In this document: piece by piece, positions 20,654 to 29,437 of the stretch
Position numbering within the stretch: the stretch's first letter is position 1
Layout: each line of letters begins with the position of its first letter
Source of the DNA: Rhodobacterales bacterium
Lineage (GTDB): Bacteria > Pseudomonadota > Alphaproteobacteria > Rhodobacterales > Rhodobacteraceae
Length of the DNA stretch: 64,000 bases
Assembly (NCBI GenBank): GCA_002748265.1
Contig: PDRY01000012.1
Location: 62,001 to 126,000, forward strand
Reading direction: 5' to 3'
Translations under genes and position numbers: made by a program
The notes under the pieces: model-generated
The model's input: the letters and a program-made list of their open reading frames with translations, nothing else
What the model was told of the DNA's origin: nothing
The model's database searches: none

Positions 20654-20681
20654 GAGGCCGCGCCCACCATGTCGCGGCCTC
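20654..20681. terminator. Hairpin after sucB
   Basis: GAGGCCGCG (20654-20662) pairs perfectly with CGCGGCCTC (20673-20681) across a 10-nt loop, 27 bp after the sucB stop. The plus-strand tail (AGTCAATCC) has no U-run, so it may be a weak terminator or a 3'-end protecting structure for the suc transcript. Confidence 0.45.
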
Positions 20682-20711
20682 AGTCAATCCACGAACGACA
20701 GCACGGCCCAG

Positions 20712-21386
20712 ATGGGGCTTGAGCCCCTCTCCCCTGCACTGGCCCTGATGCTGATCGACTTGGTCTTTCGCTCACTGCGGTGGCTTTCACGCCATTGTGC
20801 GTTTGTGGTGATCGTCATCGCGTTCAAAACGCTGTCGGTGATCTTGCCCTTCCTCCTGGGCGGAGTGCTTCTCGTGATTGTGACGCTGTTTGCCGCCGCC
20901 GCAGTCGACAAACGTGCCGCACCAAACGATGATAAACCTCCCAAGGGAAAGAACCCCTCCGACCGGGACGAACCGCCAATGACATCGAACGAGCACATGA
21001 CCCCCGAACTCACCGCCCTCACCGTCGCCGCCCTCCTCCAGGCGATCCAGTTCGTACTCTACTCCGCGAGCGCTCAAAAACAGGTCGGCACCGATTACGC
21101 CGCCGGGCCCCGCGATGAGCAGCGCCAGTTGACCGGCACCGCCGGGCGGCTGCAGCGTGCGCTCCAGAACCATTTCGAGGGCCTGATCCTCTTCACCATC
21201 GCCGTGCTCGTCGTCACCCTCTCGGCTCAGGCCACCCCCTTCACCGCCGGTTGCGCCTACGCTTACTTGGGCGCACGGGTGCTCTACGTCCCCGCCTACG
21301 CCTTCGGTTGGACGCCCGGGCGGTCGCTGATCTGGTTCGTTGGCTTTTTCGCCACCCTCGCCATGCTGGTCAGCGCACTGATCTGA
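20712..21386 (+). CDS. MAPEG family membrane protein with unusual N-terminal extension
   Basis: The C-terminal 130 residues, from MTPELTALTVAAL at 20997, are a standard MAPEG protein (Membrane-Associated Proteins in Eicosanoid and Glutathione metabolism). They carry helix blocks, the basic segment QRALQNHFEGL with the family's N-H-E pattern, and AYLGARVLYVPAYA. The same frame is open upstream for about 95 more residues, adding a hydrophobic stretch (VVIVIAFKTLSVILPFLLGG) and a charged linker. No strong ribosome site decides between starts at 20712, 20979 and 20997. MAPEG genes near sucB and lpdA are common in Rhodobacteraceae. Confidence 0.75.
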   Translation: MGLEPLSPALALMLIDLVFRSLRWLSRHCAFVVIVIAFKTLSVILPFLLGGVLLVIVTLFAAAAVDKRAAPNDDKPPKGKNPSDRDEPPMTSNEHMTPELTALTVAALLQAIQFVLYSASAQKQVGTDYAAGPRDEQRQLTGTAGRLQRALQNHFEGLILFTIAVLVVTLSAQATPFTAGCAYAYLGARVLYVPAYAFGWTPGRSLIWFVGFFATLAMLVSALI

Positions 21387-21390
21387 CCTT

Positions 21391-21452
21391 CTTATTTGCG
21401 GCAAATACCTCGGGGTGAATGGAGCCGCAGGCTCCAGAGGGGCAGCGCCCCT
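21391..21452. repeat. Dispersed intergenic element, copy C, with three stacked hairpins
   Basis: TATTTG-CGG-CAAATA (21393-21407) is followed by CCTCGGGG, then GGAGCC-GCA-GGCTCC (21421-21435), then AGGGGC-AGC-GCCCCT (21438-21452). The order and spacing mirror copies A (2748), B (49471) and D (31945). It fills the gap between the convergent MAPEG and glycosyltransferase genes and likely acts as a bidirectional terminator. Confidence 0.6.
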
Positions 21453-23835
21453 AAACCCGTCCCGCCGCGAGAGCCTCCCGCACCTCACTGTTGCGCGACG
21501 CCTTGAGCGCATAGCCATGATGCCGCGCGTTCCCCTGCCCCGTTACGGGCAGCAACCGGTAGCCCTGCGCCTGACAGCACACTCCCAAAAGCCGCTCAAT
21601 CGCGTGGGCCGTGGTGCCGTCCAGTTGTCCGGCCTCGGGCGGGAAGTGCTCTGGCCGCAACCGAAGATCCAGGAGCGGACGCAGCGCCGCCGTGCGCGCC
21701 CACATCATCGAGCCGACGGGAAAGCGCAGGGCATCGTTGCCCGGCAGCCCGGTCATGATCCCCATCCGTGCCGCCAGTTCTTCCGCGATGGGGCGATTGT
21801 CGCCCCAATGGGCCGCGCTCAGCAGCGTCTTATGCACCAGTGGTGAGACGATCCCCAAATCGGGGACCGTCTGGAACAGAGACAGGATACGATTGATCTC
21901 ATCGCGGGACGGGAGCAGGCTATCAAAGATGTCCTCTAGCCAGCCGTCCAGCTGCGCGGAATGGCGCGATTTCTTACCGTGAAGGTGCAGCACGAGGTCA
22001 TGCCGGTCGTAGACATCGGCGAACCCGTAGAGCTTGGGATAGACGTCGCGACCGCGGTTCTCCATCATCCGGATGTCGGCCTCTGGAAAGGTCTCCCGCA
22101 GCTCCGCCGCCTTCTGTGGCGCATCCGTTGAGATATAGACCTGAACCGGCGCATCGATCATCGCCAAACGGTCGCGAAAGGCCGGCGCCAAATCGGCATA
22201 GTAGAGATGCAGGAACACCCCCAAGGGCCGCTCCACCTGTACGCGTGCCTTCCGGGGCCACAGACGCAGATGAGGCTTAGCGGCGTTGCGGTCGTGCCCC
22301 TCGCGATCATGGGCGAACAGGGGATCGCCCGAAACCGCCCGCAGGACCGCTGTGCGGCGGATATGGCCGCCAAGCGACAGAGGATAGGGACCATGAGAGG
22401 CGCCAAGCACCTCTATCACGCGCCGGGCCGTCTCCGCATGCGCGCCGATCACTGTGGCGGCGCGCTCGGTCAGCGGGAAGCTCAACGCCTCCCGGCATTC
22501 CCGCAGCGCACTCATAAGCGGATGAATGGGCAGGAGACCGGGCGGCGCGGGCGTTGCGAGCGTGACGACCCCGAGCCGTCCACGCCGCTCCGCAAGCGCG
22601 GCCATGCGCAGGATGGCCCAAGCCGCACGGGCCGTGGCCTTTTCCAGGGCCGGATCGTCTGGCAGCAGCGCTTCGGCCGGTCGCTCAAGCAACAGATCGG
22701 GCCGGACATCTTCAGGCAGATGGTCAAGCAAGGCAGGATCCGACAACCAAGCCGGCCCTTGCTCGCCCCCGGCCCAATCGATGACCTGTTCTGGCGTTGT
22801 CAGCAAGGCAGCCCCATCGGGCGGCTGCTCATCCGGGAGGTCCGACAAGGAAAGCTTTGACGCGGACGGACGGGCGCCCGGGATTTGCCTTGCCCCCTCT
22901 GCCCCCGCGAACGCGGGCGCGCAGTAAGCCTCCTGCGCCAGAATGCTGTCGGCGGCTTCTACGAAGGTCTCCGCCCTTTGGGCGAGGCTGAACCGTTCCC
23001 GGATCAGATCATGGCGTCGCGCTCGTTCCTCGGCATCCGGCGGCGGCCCTTTGAGCGCCCGTGTCAGAGCGGCGCGCAGCTCATCGGGCGTGCGTACCTG
23101 CTCAACATAGGGCAGATCGTCGAGAGCCAGGACCTCGTCCGAGATCACCGTCGCACCGGAGGCAATTGCGTCGAAACTTCGGTTGCTCATCATACCCGCC
23201 CGCGCCATGTGCGGCATGTGATCGTTGAGGATCACGCGCGCCCGCGCATAGGCGTCCGCAAGCCCCTCATAATCGAGATACTCTCCACCCAGCATCTCGT
23301 CGGGCAGCACGCCTTTCCAGCCCCGCCCCCAGACTTTCAGATCAAACCCCATCTGCGCGACGGTCGCGACGAGCCCGCGCGGCGCCCGCGAGGCCCGGCT
23401 TCCAACGAAAAGGACCGGAATATCTGGCGGCCCGGTCCAGCGATCGGGGCGGAAATGGTGGATGTCCGTACCCTGCATCATGGTTTGCGCGGGGATACCG
23501 CAATCCCGCAGCCTCCGCGTCAGGAGCGGGGCACAGGTGAACACCGCCTGATACCGGGCGAGCGTCGCAAGCGGTGCAAGGTTCGGCGGGCTGATGATCC
23601 ACAAGATGTTCGGCAGCCCCGGCACGGGATCATCCAGATGCGGACCGATGATGCGCAATACCACATCGCGCTGCCCGCTCGGCTTGGGAGCCTCGCCCCT
23701 ATAGAAGAGCCGCACCTGGTGACCGCGCGCTTCAAGATCGCGCGCCAACCCTTCCGAGAACTGCGTATCCCCCCACCCCGCCCGCGCAGAGCGGCGGGCG
23801 TTGGTGCTGATGTGGAAACAGATCGGATCGGGCAT
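21451..23835 (-). CDS. Two-domain glycosyltransferase with rhamnan-synthesis (RgpF-like) domain
   Basis: A 794-residue protein with two recognisable parts. Residues about 1-300 resemble a GT-B glycosyltransferase of the CgeB/Glyco_trans_1 kind (WGDTQFSEGLARDLEARGH, ILWIISPPNLAPL, VLFVGSRASRAPRG, NRSFDAIASGATVISDEV). Residues about 520-780 match the RgpF rhamnan-synthesis domain (GVFLHLYYADLAPAF, DIRMMENRGRDVYPKLYGF, HGKKSRHS, GSMMWARTAAL). The middle is a poorly defined Ala/Leu-rich linker. It probably builds a surface polysaccharide; no sugar-pathway genes are adjacent. Transcribed convergently with the MAPEG gene. Confidence 0.8.
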   Translation of the reverse strand: MPDPICFHISTNARRSARAGWGDTQFSEGLARDLEARGHQVRLFYRGEAPKPSGQRDVVLRIIGPHLDDPVPGLPNILWIISPPNLAPLATLARYQAVFTCAPLLTRRLRDCGIPAQTMMQGTDIHHFRPDRWTGPPDIPVLFVGSRASRAPRGLVATVAQMGFDLKVWGRGWKGVLPDEMLGGEYLDYEGLADAYARARVILNDHMPHMARAGMMSNRSFDAIASGATVISDEVLALDDLPYVEQVRTPDELRAALTRALKGPPPDAEERARRHDLIRERFSLAQRAETFVEAADSILAQEAYCAPAFAGAEGARQIPGARPSASKLSLSDLPDEQPPDGAALLTTPEQVIDWAGGEQGPAWLSDPALLDHLPEDVRPDLLLERPAEALLPDDPALEKATARAAWAILRMAALAERRGRLGVVTLATPAPPGLLPIHPLMSALRECREALSFPLTERAATVIGAHAETARRVIEVLGASHGPYPLSLGGHIRRTAVLRAVSGDPLFAHDREGHDRNAAKPHLRLWPRKARVQVERPLGVFLHLYYADLAPAFRDRLAMIDAPVQVYISTDAPQKAAELRETFPEADIRMMENRGRDVYPKLYGFADVYDRHDLVLHLHGKKSRHSAQLDGWLEDIFDSLLPSRDEINRILSLFQTVPDLGIVSPLVHKTLLSAAHWGDNRPIAEELAARMGIMTGLPGNDALRFPVGSMMWARTAALRPLLDLRLRPEHFPPEAGQLDGTTAHAIERLLGVCCQAQGYRLLPVTGQGNARHHGYALKASRNSEVREALAAGRV

Positions 23836-23908
23836 GAGGGCTCTTTGCGGCTGTGCCGCAGCCTAGGCGGAGACACGCGGCGGGGACAAGCGCCCCCGCC
23901 AAACCACG

Positions 23909-25297
23909 TCAGTTTGTGATGATCTCGGGCCCCATCAAGGTCGTGGGCAGCCATGTGGAGATCCACGGCACATAGGTCACCAGGATCAGGAACACGAAGA
24001 GCACCGCCAGGAACGGCAGCGCCGCGCGCACGACGGCCATCATCGGCATTTGCGCCACGCCCGAGGTCACGAACAGGTTGAGCCCCACGGGCGGGGTGAT
24101 CATCCCGATCTCCATGTTGACGACCATGATGATGCCCAGATGGATCGGATCCACGCCCAGCTCAATCGCGATCGGGAACACCAGGGGCGCGACGATCACG
24201 AGAAGGCCCGAGGGCTCCATGAACTGGCCGCCGATCAGCAGGATCACATTGACCACGACCAGGAACATGATCTTGCCAAAGCCCGCGGACAGCATCGCTT
24301 CGGCCACCTTTTGCGGGATTTGCTCATCGGTCAGAACGTGTTTGAGGATCAGCGCGTTGGCGATGATGAACATCAGCGTGATCGTCAGCTTGCCCGCCTC
24401 GAAAAGGGTCTCACGGGTATCGCGGTGGAACAACCCGGTGATCAGGGCCTGAGGTTTGCGCATAAGCGAGATCGGCGCGCCCTCGCCCGCCAGAGGCCCC
24501 ATGTCGCGATAGACAAAGGTCGCCACGATGAACGCGTAGACAGAGGCCACGGCAGCCGCTTCGGTGGGGGTGAAGATGGCGCCGGTCAGGCCGGGGATGC
24601 CGTAGATGCCGATCATGATGATCGCAATCAGCATGAGGCCCCAGAAGGCGTCGCGGAAGCTCGACCAGACCTCGCCCCAGCCCGCCCAATCGCCCTTGGG
24701 CATATTGCGGATGCGCGCGATCACCCAGATCGACACCATCAGCATCGAGCCCGCCAGAAGGCCCGGGATGACCCCGGCCAGGAACATGCGGCCCACGGAC
24801 ACATCGGTTGCGGAGGCATAGACCACCATTACGATGGAGGGCGGGATCAGAATGCCCAGCGTGCCCGCGTTGCAGATCACCCCGGCGGCGAAATCGCGGG
24901 TATAGCCGACCTCGCGCATGGCGGCGATCACGATGGAGCCGATGGCCACCACCGTCGCCGGGCTGGAGCCCGACAGCGCCGCGAACAGCATACAGGCAAA
25001 GACGCCCGCAATCGCCAAGCCGCCGCGCAGATGGCCGACGCAGGCAATGGCAAAACGGATGATCCTCTTGGCCACGCCGCCGGTGGACATGAAGCTGGAC
25101 GCAAGGATGAAGAACGGGATCGCCAGAAGCGTATAGTGCCCCGCCATGGCCTGATAGAGCGACTGCGCCACGCTCGCGAGCGAGGTGTCGGAGAAGGCCA
25201 GCAGGAACAGGGTCGAGCTGAGCCCAAGCGCCACGGCAATCGGCACGCCCAGCAGGAGCAGGCCAATGATAACGACAAACAGCAGAACAACTTCCAT
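23909..25297 (-). CDS. dctM: TRAP C4-dicarboxylate transporter large permease
   Basis: A 462-residue polytopic protein of about 12 helices, the cation-coupled translocation subunit of the TRAP system. It has the DctM signatures LLGVPIAVALGLSS, LAIPFFILASSFMSTGG, ALSGSSPATVVAIGSI and NAGTLGILIPPSI, and near the end MEIGMITPPVGLNLFV. It starts 3 bp after dctQ. A hydrophilic loop around residues 260-290 (FVYRDMGPLAGEGAPISLM) makes it slightly longer than many homologues. Confidence 0.95.
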   Translation of the reverse strand: MEVVLLFVVIIGLLLLGVPIAVALGLSSTLFLLAFSDTSLASVAQSLYQAMAGHYTLLAIPFFILASSFMSTGGVAKRIIRFAIACVGHLRGGLAIAGVFACMLFAALSGSSPATVVAIGSIVIAAMREVGYTRDFAAGVICNAGTLGILIPPSIVMVVYASATDVSVGRMFLAGVIPGLLAGSMLMVSIWVIARIRNMPKGDWAGWGEVWSSFRDAFWGLMLIAIIMIGIYGIPGLTGAIFTPTEAAAVASVYAFIVATFVYRDMGPLAGEGAPISLMRKPQALITGLFHRDTRETLFEAGKLTITLMFIIANALILKHVLTDEQIPQKVAEAMLSAGFGKIMFLVVVNVILLIGGQFMEPSGLLVIVAPLVFPIAIELGVDPIHLGIIMVVNMEIGMITPPVGLNLFVTSGVAQMPMMAVVRAALPFLAVLFVFLILVTYVPWISTWLPTTLMGPEIITN

Positions 25298-25300
25298 GGA

Positions 25301-26041
25301 TCAGCGCTCGCGGTGATAGGGATCGGGATTGGCGGAGAGCTCCGCCACGGCGGCCTCGGCCACGGCCTCTTCGGCCTCGTGGCTGACGATCAGGCTATCG
25401 CGCACCCCGCGGATCACGGCGATCAGAGCCTGCACACAGCGCAACAGGAACAGGCCCGCGCCAAAGGGCAGCACGAGATAGGGGACGACGCGGGGAAGCT
25501 TTTCATATTCCTCGCCGTAGTTGATCGCACCCTCCAGCCAGCGGAGAATACCCGGCATGGGCACCTGATCGGTGACATAGAACGCCCGATCCCGCACGCC
25601 TTCGGTGAAAACGCCTTCGGCCAGCTTGAACCCCTCCGTGCCTCCTATGCTCTCGATCCCCGGAATGAAACGGCCGGTGGTCGGCTGCAGCCCGGCAAAC
25701 GGCGCCCAATAGTCCCACGCGCCTTTCATCAGCAGAGCCGCGTAGAGCACGCAGGCAAGGCCCGCGATCACCGCCACCACCCGGCGCGGCGAAGGCGCCA
25801 GCAGCGATGTGATCGCATCCACGCCCAGATGCGCCGTCTTCTTCATCGCGTAGGACATGCCCAGCAGCACCAGCCAGGCGAACAGGATCAAAACGACCTC
25901 AAGCCCCCAGATGAGGCTCTCATTGAACAGGTAGCGCAGGACAACGTTGACGAAGGTGACAAGCGTCATCAGCCCCAAGATTGCGGCGATCAGGGTCTCT
26001 TCGATCCCGTCGATCCAGTTCTGACTGGTGTGATTTGACAT
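25301..26041 (-). CDS. dctQ: TRAP C4-dicarboxylate transporter small permease
   Basis: A 246-residue membrane protein with four predicted helices. The DctQ pattern EETLIAAILGLMTLVTFVNVVLRY is at the N terminus, followed by WGLEVVLILFAWLVLLGMSYAMKKTAHLG-type residues in helix 2. A longer loop between helices 3 and 4 (about residues 110-170) fits DctQ of this subgroup. It lies between dctP and dctM, separated from dctP by 191 bp holding two large hairpins. Confidence 0.92.
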   Translation of the reverse strand: MSNHTSQNWIDGIEETLIAAILGLMTLVTFVNVVLRYLFNESLIWGLEVVLILFAWLVLLGMSYAMKKTAHLGVDAITSLLAPSPRRVVAVIAGLACVLYAALLMKGAWDYWAPFAGLQPTTGRFIPGIESIGGTEGFKLAEGVFTEGVRDRAFYVTDQVPMPGILRWLEGAINYGEEYEKLPRVVPYLVLPFGAGLFLLRCVQALIAVIRGVRDSLIVSHEAEEAVAEAAVAELSANPDPYHRER

Positions 26042-26156
26042 GGTCCCCCCTGGCGCCGGGTTGTCCCGGTCGATTCATTTAGATTGAGGCAGGCAGGTCA
26101 GACAAGTTTCTCAGACCGCCCGAAGCGCTTTGTCCGAAGATGTGTCCGCAAGGCGT

Positions 26157-26224
26157 CTTTTCCCGCCGCGGGCCTGGGCCGGGAAAAGCCCTCCGGGGGC
26201 GAGACGCGCGCGCCGCCCCCGGAG
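26157..26224 (-). promoter_or_regulatory. Tandem hairpins between dctP and dctQ (attenuator)
   Basis: Two stem-loops fill the start of the dctP-dctQ gap: CTCCGGGGGC (26191-26200) with GCCCCCGGAG (26215-26224), directly after the dctP stop, and CTTTTCCCG (26157-26165) with CGGGAAAAG (26180-26188). Read on the minus strand the first is followed by GGGCTTTTCCC. Such structures would raise dctP mRNA relative to dctQM, as needed for an excess of binding protein. Confidence 0.6.
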
Positions 26225-26232
26225 ACCATCGC

Positions 26233-27234
26233 TTAGTGCTCGGCGTTGATCGCCTGCGCGGTGTCGATGTTCTCTTGCCCCACATCGCCTGCGAATTGGG
26301 CCCAGACGGGCTTCATCGCATCGACCCAGGCCTGACGCTGCTCGGCGCTCAGCTCGCGCACCACGCCGCCGGCGTCGATCACGGACTGACGGGCGGCCTT
26401 GTCGACCTCACCCACAGCGGCGTTCCGCTCGGCGGTCACCTCAGCCAGGATGGTCAGCAGCTGATCGCGCGTTCCGGCGTCGAGCTCATCGAGCCAGTCA
26501 ACGGAGGCAACCACCATGTAGTCCAGCAGGCCGTGGTTGGTTTCGGTGATGCCGTCCTGCACTTCAAAGAACTTCTGGCCGTAGATGTTCGACCAGGTGT
26601 TTTCCTGACCGTCCACAACGCCGGTCTGAAGCGCGCCGTAGACTTCGGAGAAGGCCATCGGCTGGGGCGAGGCATCGAGCGCCTCCATCTGCGCAACCAG
26701 CACGTCGGACGGCTGCACGCGGAACTTCAGACCCGCAGCATCGCCCGGCGCCATCAGCGGCTTGTTGGCCGAGAACTGCTTGAGCCCATTGTGCCAGAAG
26801 GCCAGCCCCTGCAGGCCCCGGCGCTGCATGGTGTCCATCATCGCCTGACCCGTCTCGGAGGTCTGGAACGCGTCCACGGCTTCCATGTTCTTGAACATGA
26901 AGGGCAGATCGAAAATGCGGAACTGCTTGGTGAAGGCTTCGAATTTGGACAGGGACGGCGCGGCCAACTGCACGTCGCCGTTCAGCATCGCCTCCAGCAC
27001 CTGATCGTCATTGTAGAGCGTGGAGTTCGGATAGACCTCCATGCAGGCGACGCCGTTCATCTCTGCGTTCACGCGCTCTTGCAGGAGCGAGGCCGCGATG
27101 CCCTTGGGGTGTTTGTCGGTGTTGGTGACGTGGCTGAACTTGATAACCATTTCACCATCGTCACACTCCGCCAGAGCCGCTGCAGCAGGCAAAGCGAGGG
27201 CAAGCGCCGTGGCGGCGGTGGTAAGCAGTTTCAT
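26233..27234 (-). CDS. dctP: TRAP C4-dicarboxylate periplasmic binding protein
   Basis: A 333-residue exported solute receptor that delivers succinate, fumarate or malate to DctQM. It has a signal peptide (MKLLTTAATALALALPAAAALA) and the family's VIKFSHVTNTDKHPKG opening. GLKFRVQPSDVL carries the conserved carboxylate-binding arginine, and PMAFSEVYGALQTGVVDGQEN is a DctP hallmark. Length and motifs agree with Rhodobacter capsulatus DctP. The start at 27234 has AGAGGAGG upstream. C4-dicarboxylate specificity is inferred from similarity and fits the nearby TCA-cycle genes. Confidence 0.92.
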   Translation of the reverse strand: MKLLTTAATALALALPAAAALAECDDGEMVIKFSHVTNTDKHPKGIAASLLQERVNAEMNGVACMEVYPNSTLYNDDQVLEAMLNGDVQLAAPSLSKFEAFTKQFRIFDLPFMFKNMEAVDAFQTSETGQAMMDTMQRRGLQGLAFWHNGLKQFSANKPLMAPGDAAGLKFRVQPSDVLVAQMEALDASPQPMAFSEVYGALQTGVVDGQENTWSNIYGQKFFEVQDGITETNHGLLDYMVVASVDWLDELDAGTRDQLLTILAEVTAERNAAVGEVDKAARQSVIDAGGVVRELSAEQRQAWVDAMKPVWAQFAGDVGQENIDTAQAINAEH

Positions 27235-27402
27235 GGGTGTACCTCCTCTGATGTGCGGTCGTTGCCGCACCATGACTCCCGGCGCATATGGGACCGCCTC
27301 TCTTCGCAACTGTCAATCCTACGACATGTCGCGATGGCGAGTCGTCGCCGGGGACGTTATTTACAAGGGCGTGGCCGCCTCATCCGGTCGCGCCTTCCCG
27401 GA

Positions 27403-28419
27403 TCAGCGCAGCAGCGGCAGCACCGGCAGCCGCTCGCGTTTGCGCATCAGCTCCATATGGCCCAGCGGGGTCCAACCGACAAAGGAGGTCTCCACCGGAT
27501 CGGTCTTGAGCGCCGCGCGCAGGGCGCTTTCCACCTGGCGCCGCTGGCCTTTGGGCAAGGGTGCCATATCGACGGTGATCTGCCCGCCCAGACCGCGCAG
27601 GCGCAGTGCGCGCGGCAAGGCTTTGACGGCGGCGAGGTTGGCTTTCAGCCCGGCCGCCGGGCTGGTGTCGCCGCCGGTGTTCACATCCACGGCAACCAGT
27701 GCGCGGGTCGGCTCCACCGCCATCCAGCCCGCGTCAAGCCGCTCCACCGGGTCGTGCAGGGCGTCGATCTGATCCATAGCCCCCTCGCGCTCCAACCCGC
27801 CGGGATCGGTCACGATATCTGCGGGCTCAGTCCATTCGCGCCAGGCGAGCGCGTGCGGGCCGTCGCCTTCGGTCAGCGCCTCGGGCTCTGTCCCGACGGC
27901 ATCGTCCTGAATGGCGGCGCACAGATCAGCCATGGCGGCGATGTCCTCCGCGATCTCCTCATCGGGGGCGCCCGCGCAGGAGGAGCGCAAAATGAGCCCT
28001 TCGACCCCGGCCTCCTCCGCCAGAGCGCGCAGGCGCAGGCGTTCGTCTTCGTCCTTGATCGCGCGCGAGATGTTCAGCCCCGGCGCGCCAGGCGTGACAA
28101 TGGCATAGCGGCTCTTGAACAGGACACGATCGGTGCAGGGCGTGGCCTTGCCGTCTTCGGCATAGCCCGTGACCTGCACGAGAAGCGGCTGACCGGGCGC
28201 AAGCCCTTTGCCCTGCCGCAAAAAGCCGCTTCCGCCGGGCAAGCGCAGCATCATGCCCCCCTGCCCCTTCATGGGCCGGTCGCAGATCGCCCGGAAGATC
28301 GCACCAGGGCGCGGCTGGCTCTCGTCGTCGATCAACAGATCTTCGAGCCGTCCGCGTTCCAGCCGCGCGGCAACCTCGCGGTCACCGATATGGTCGAGAA
28401 TGATCGTAGGGCGCATCAT
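27403..28419 (-). CDS. Short ribonuclease E/G family protein
   Basis: A 338-residue protein related to the catalytic part of RNase E/G. The DNase-I-like active-site stretch is clear: RALVAVDVNTGGDTSP (metal-binding Asp and Asn), LPRALRLRGLGGQITVDMAPL, and GQRRQVESALR. Much of the S1 and Zn-link architecture of full-length RNase E is absent, and the N terminus is shortened. It would be a small mRNA- or rRNA-processing nuclease. It follows maf, as commonly seen in Rhodobacteraceae (infA-maf-RNase). The yacG gene that often comes next is missing; dctP follows instead. Confidence 0.82.
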   Translation of the reverse strand: MMRPTIILDHIGDREVAARLERGRLEDLLIDDESQPRPGAIFRAICDRPMKGQGGMMLRLPGGSGFLRQGKGLAPGQPLLVQVTGYAEDGKATPCTDRVLFKSRYAIVTPGAPGLNISRAIKDEDERLRLRALAEEAGVEGLILRSSCAGAPDEEIAEDIAAMADLCAAIQDDAVGTEPEALTEGDGPHALAWREWTEPADIVTDPGGLEREGAMDQIDALHDPVERLDAGWMAVEPTRALVAVDVNTGGDTSPAAGLKANLAAVKALPRALRLRGLGGQITVDMAPLPKGQRRQVESALRAALKTDPVETSFVGWTPLGHMELMRKRERLPVLPLLR

Positions 28420-28460
28420 GGGCTGGCCTTCGCGTAGAGAATGGATCGGTTCGGGCTAGT

Positions 28461-29066
28461 TTACGCAGAAGACGCCGGAGCGCCATCAAGCATAAGCCCC
28501 GCCGCGCTCAGCAGGTTGGCCGTCTCGGCGAGCGGCAGCCCGACCACGCCGGTGAACGAGCCTTCGATCCACGGAATCAGCCGTCCGGCCGGACCCTGGA
28601 TGGCGTAACCGCCCGCTTTGCCCCGCCAGTCGTCGGTGGCGAGATAGCCCGCAAGCTCCGCCGCGCTGAGCGCCTTCATCTTCACCGTCGTAATCACGGT
28701 CTTTTCCCAAAGACGATCCCCGCGCCGCACGGCGATCGCCGTGGCCACCTTGTGGCGCCGCCCGGAGAGCATCCGCAAGAACGCCTCTGCCTCAGCGGCA
28801 TCCGCCGGTTTGCCCATGATCCGCCGCCCGACATAGACCGTCGTATCGGCCGACAGAGTGACTTCGCCCTCCGAAAGGGGCACGGCCTGCGCCTTCTCAC
28901 GCGCCATACGGGCCACGTAAGCTGCGGGAAGCTCAGCCTTTTCAGGGGTCTCGTCGATATCAGGCGGGCGCACATCATCCGGGACAAGCCCGATCTGCGC
29001 CAAAAGCTCCAGCCGCCGGGGCGAACCAGAGCCAAGCACGAGTTTCAGCCCGGTATCGGGCTGCAT
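28461..29066 (-). CDS. maf: Maf family nucleotide pyrophosphatase
   Basis: A 201-residue Maf/HAM1-like protein that hydrolyses non-canonical or TTP/UTP-type nucleotides. [19 protein letters not shown] is the diagnostic N-terminal P-loop-like motif, followed by [29 protein letters not shown] and [37 protein letters not shown] is the C-terminal signature. The ATG at 29066 is preferred; a GTG at 29075 overlapping the infA stop is possible. It lies directly after infA. Confidence 0.93.
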   Translation of the reverse strand: MQPDTGLKLVLGSGSPRRLELLAQIGLVPDDVRPPDIDETPEKAELPAAYVARMAREKAQAVPLSEGEVTLSADTTVYVGRRIMGKPADAAEAEAFLRMLSGRRHKVATAIAVRRGDRLWEKTVITTVKMKALSAAELAGYLATDDWRGKAGGYAIQGPAGRLIPWIEGSFTGVVGLPLAETANLLSAAGLMLDGAPASSA

Positions 29067-29071
29067 CGCCG

Positions 29072-29290
29072 TCACTTGAAGCGGTAGTTGATCCGACCCT
29101 TGGTCAGATCATAGGGGGTCATTTCGACCTGAACCTTGTCGCCGGCCAGAACCCGGATGCGGTTCTTGCGCATCTTGCCTGCCGTGTGTGCGATGATCTC
29201 ATGGCCGTTTTCCAGCTCGACCCTGAACGTCGCATTCGGCAGGAGTTCCTTCACGACGCCGGGAAATTCGAGCAGTTCTTCCTTGGCCAT
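29072..29290 (-). CDS. infA: Translation initiation factor IF-1
   Basis: A 72-residue single OB-fold protein, full length for IF-1. It shows [44 protein letters not shown] and the end [13 protein letters not shown]. It binds the ribosomal A site during initiation. GGAGACACC lies upstream of the start. It is followed at once by maf and then by the RNase E/G homologue. Confidence 0.98.
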   Translation of the reverse strand: MAKEELLEFPGVVKELLPNATFRVELENGHEIIAHTAGKMRKNRIRVLAGDKVQVEMTPYDLTKGRINYRFK

Positions 29291-29437
29291 GGTGTCTCCT
29301 GATTTAGCACCCGCAACCGCGCGGGCATGGCGCTAGATGCTCCTGCGGCACAGAAAAATCAAGGGTTCATAATGCCCGCCGTCAGTCACGTCGCGGTTTT
29401 TTGGACCGCTGTGGCGGTTCCACGTCTCTTCGCGCGA

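Noticed and set aside
24050-26038. 662-codon plus-strand frame across dctM and dctQ
   Set aside because: Extremely His/Asp/Gln/Arg-rich translation, which is what hydrophobic membrane-protein codons give when read antisense.
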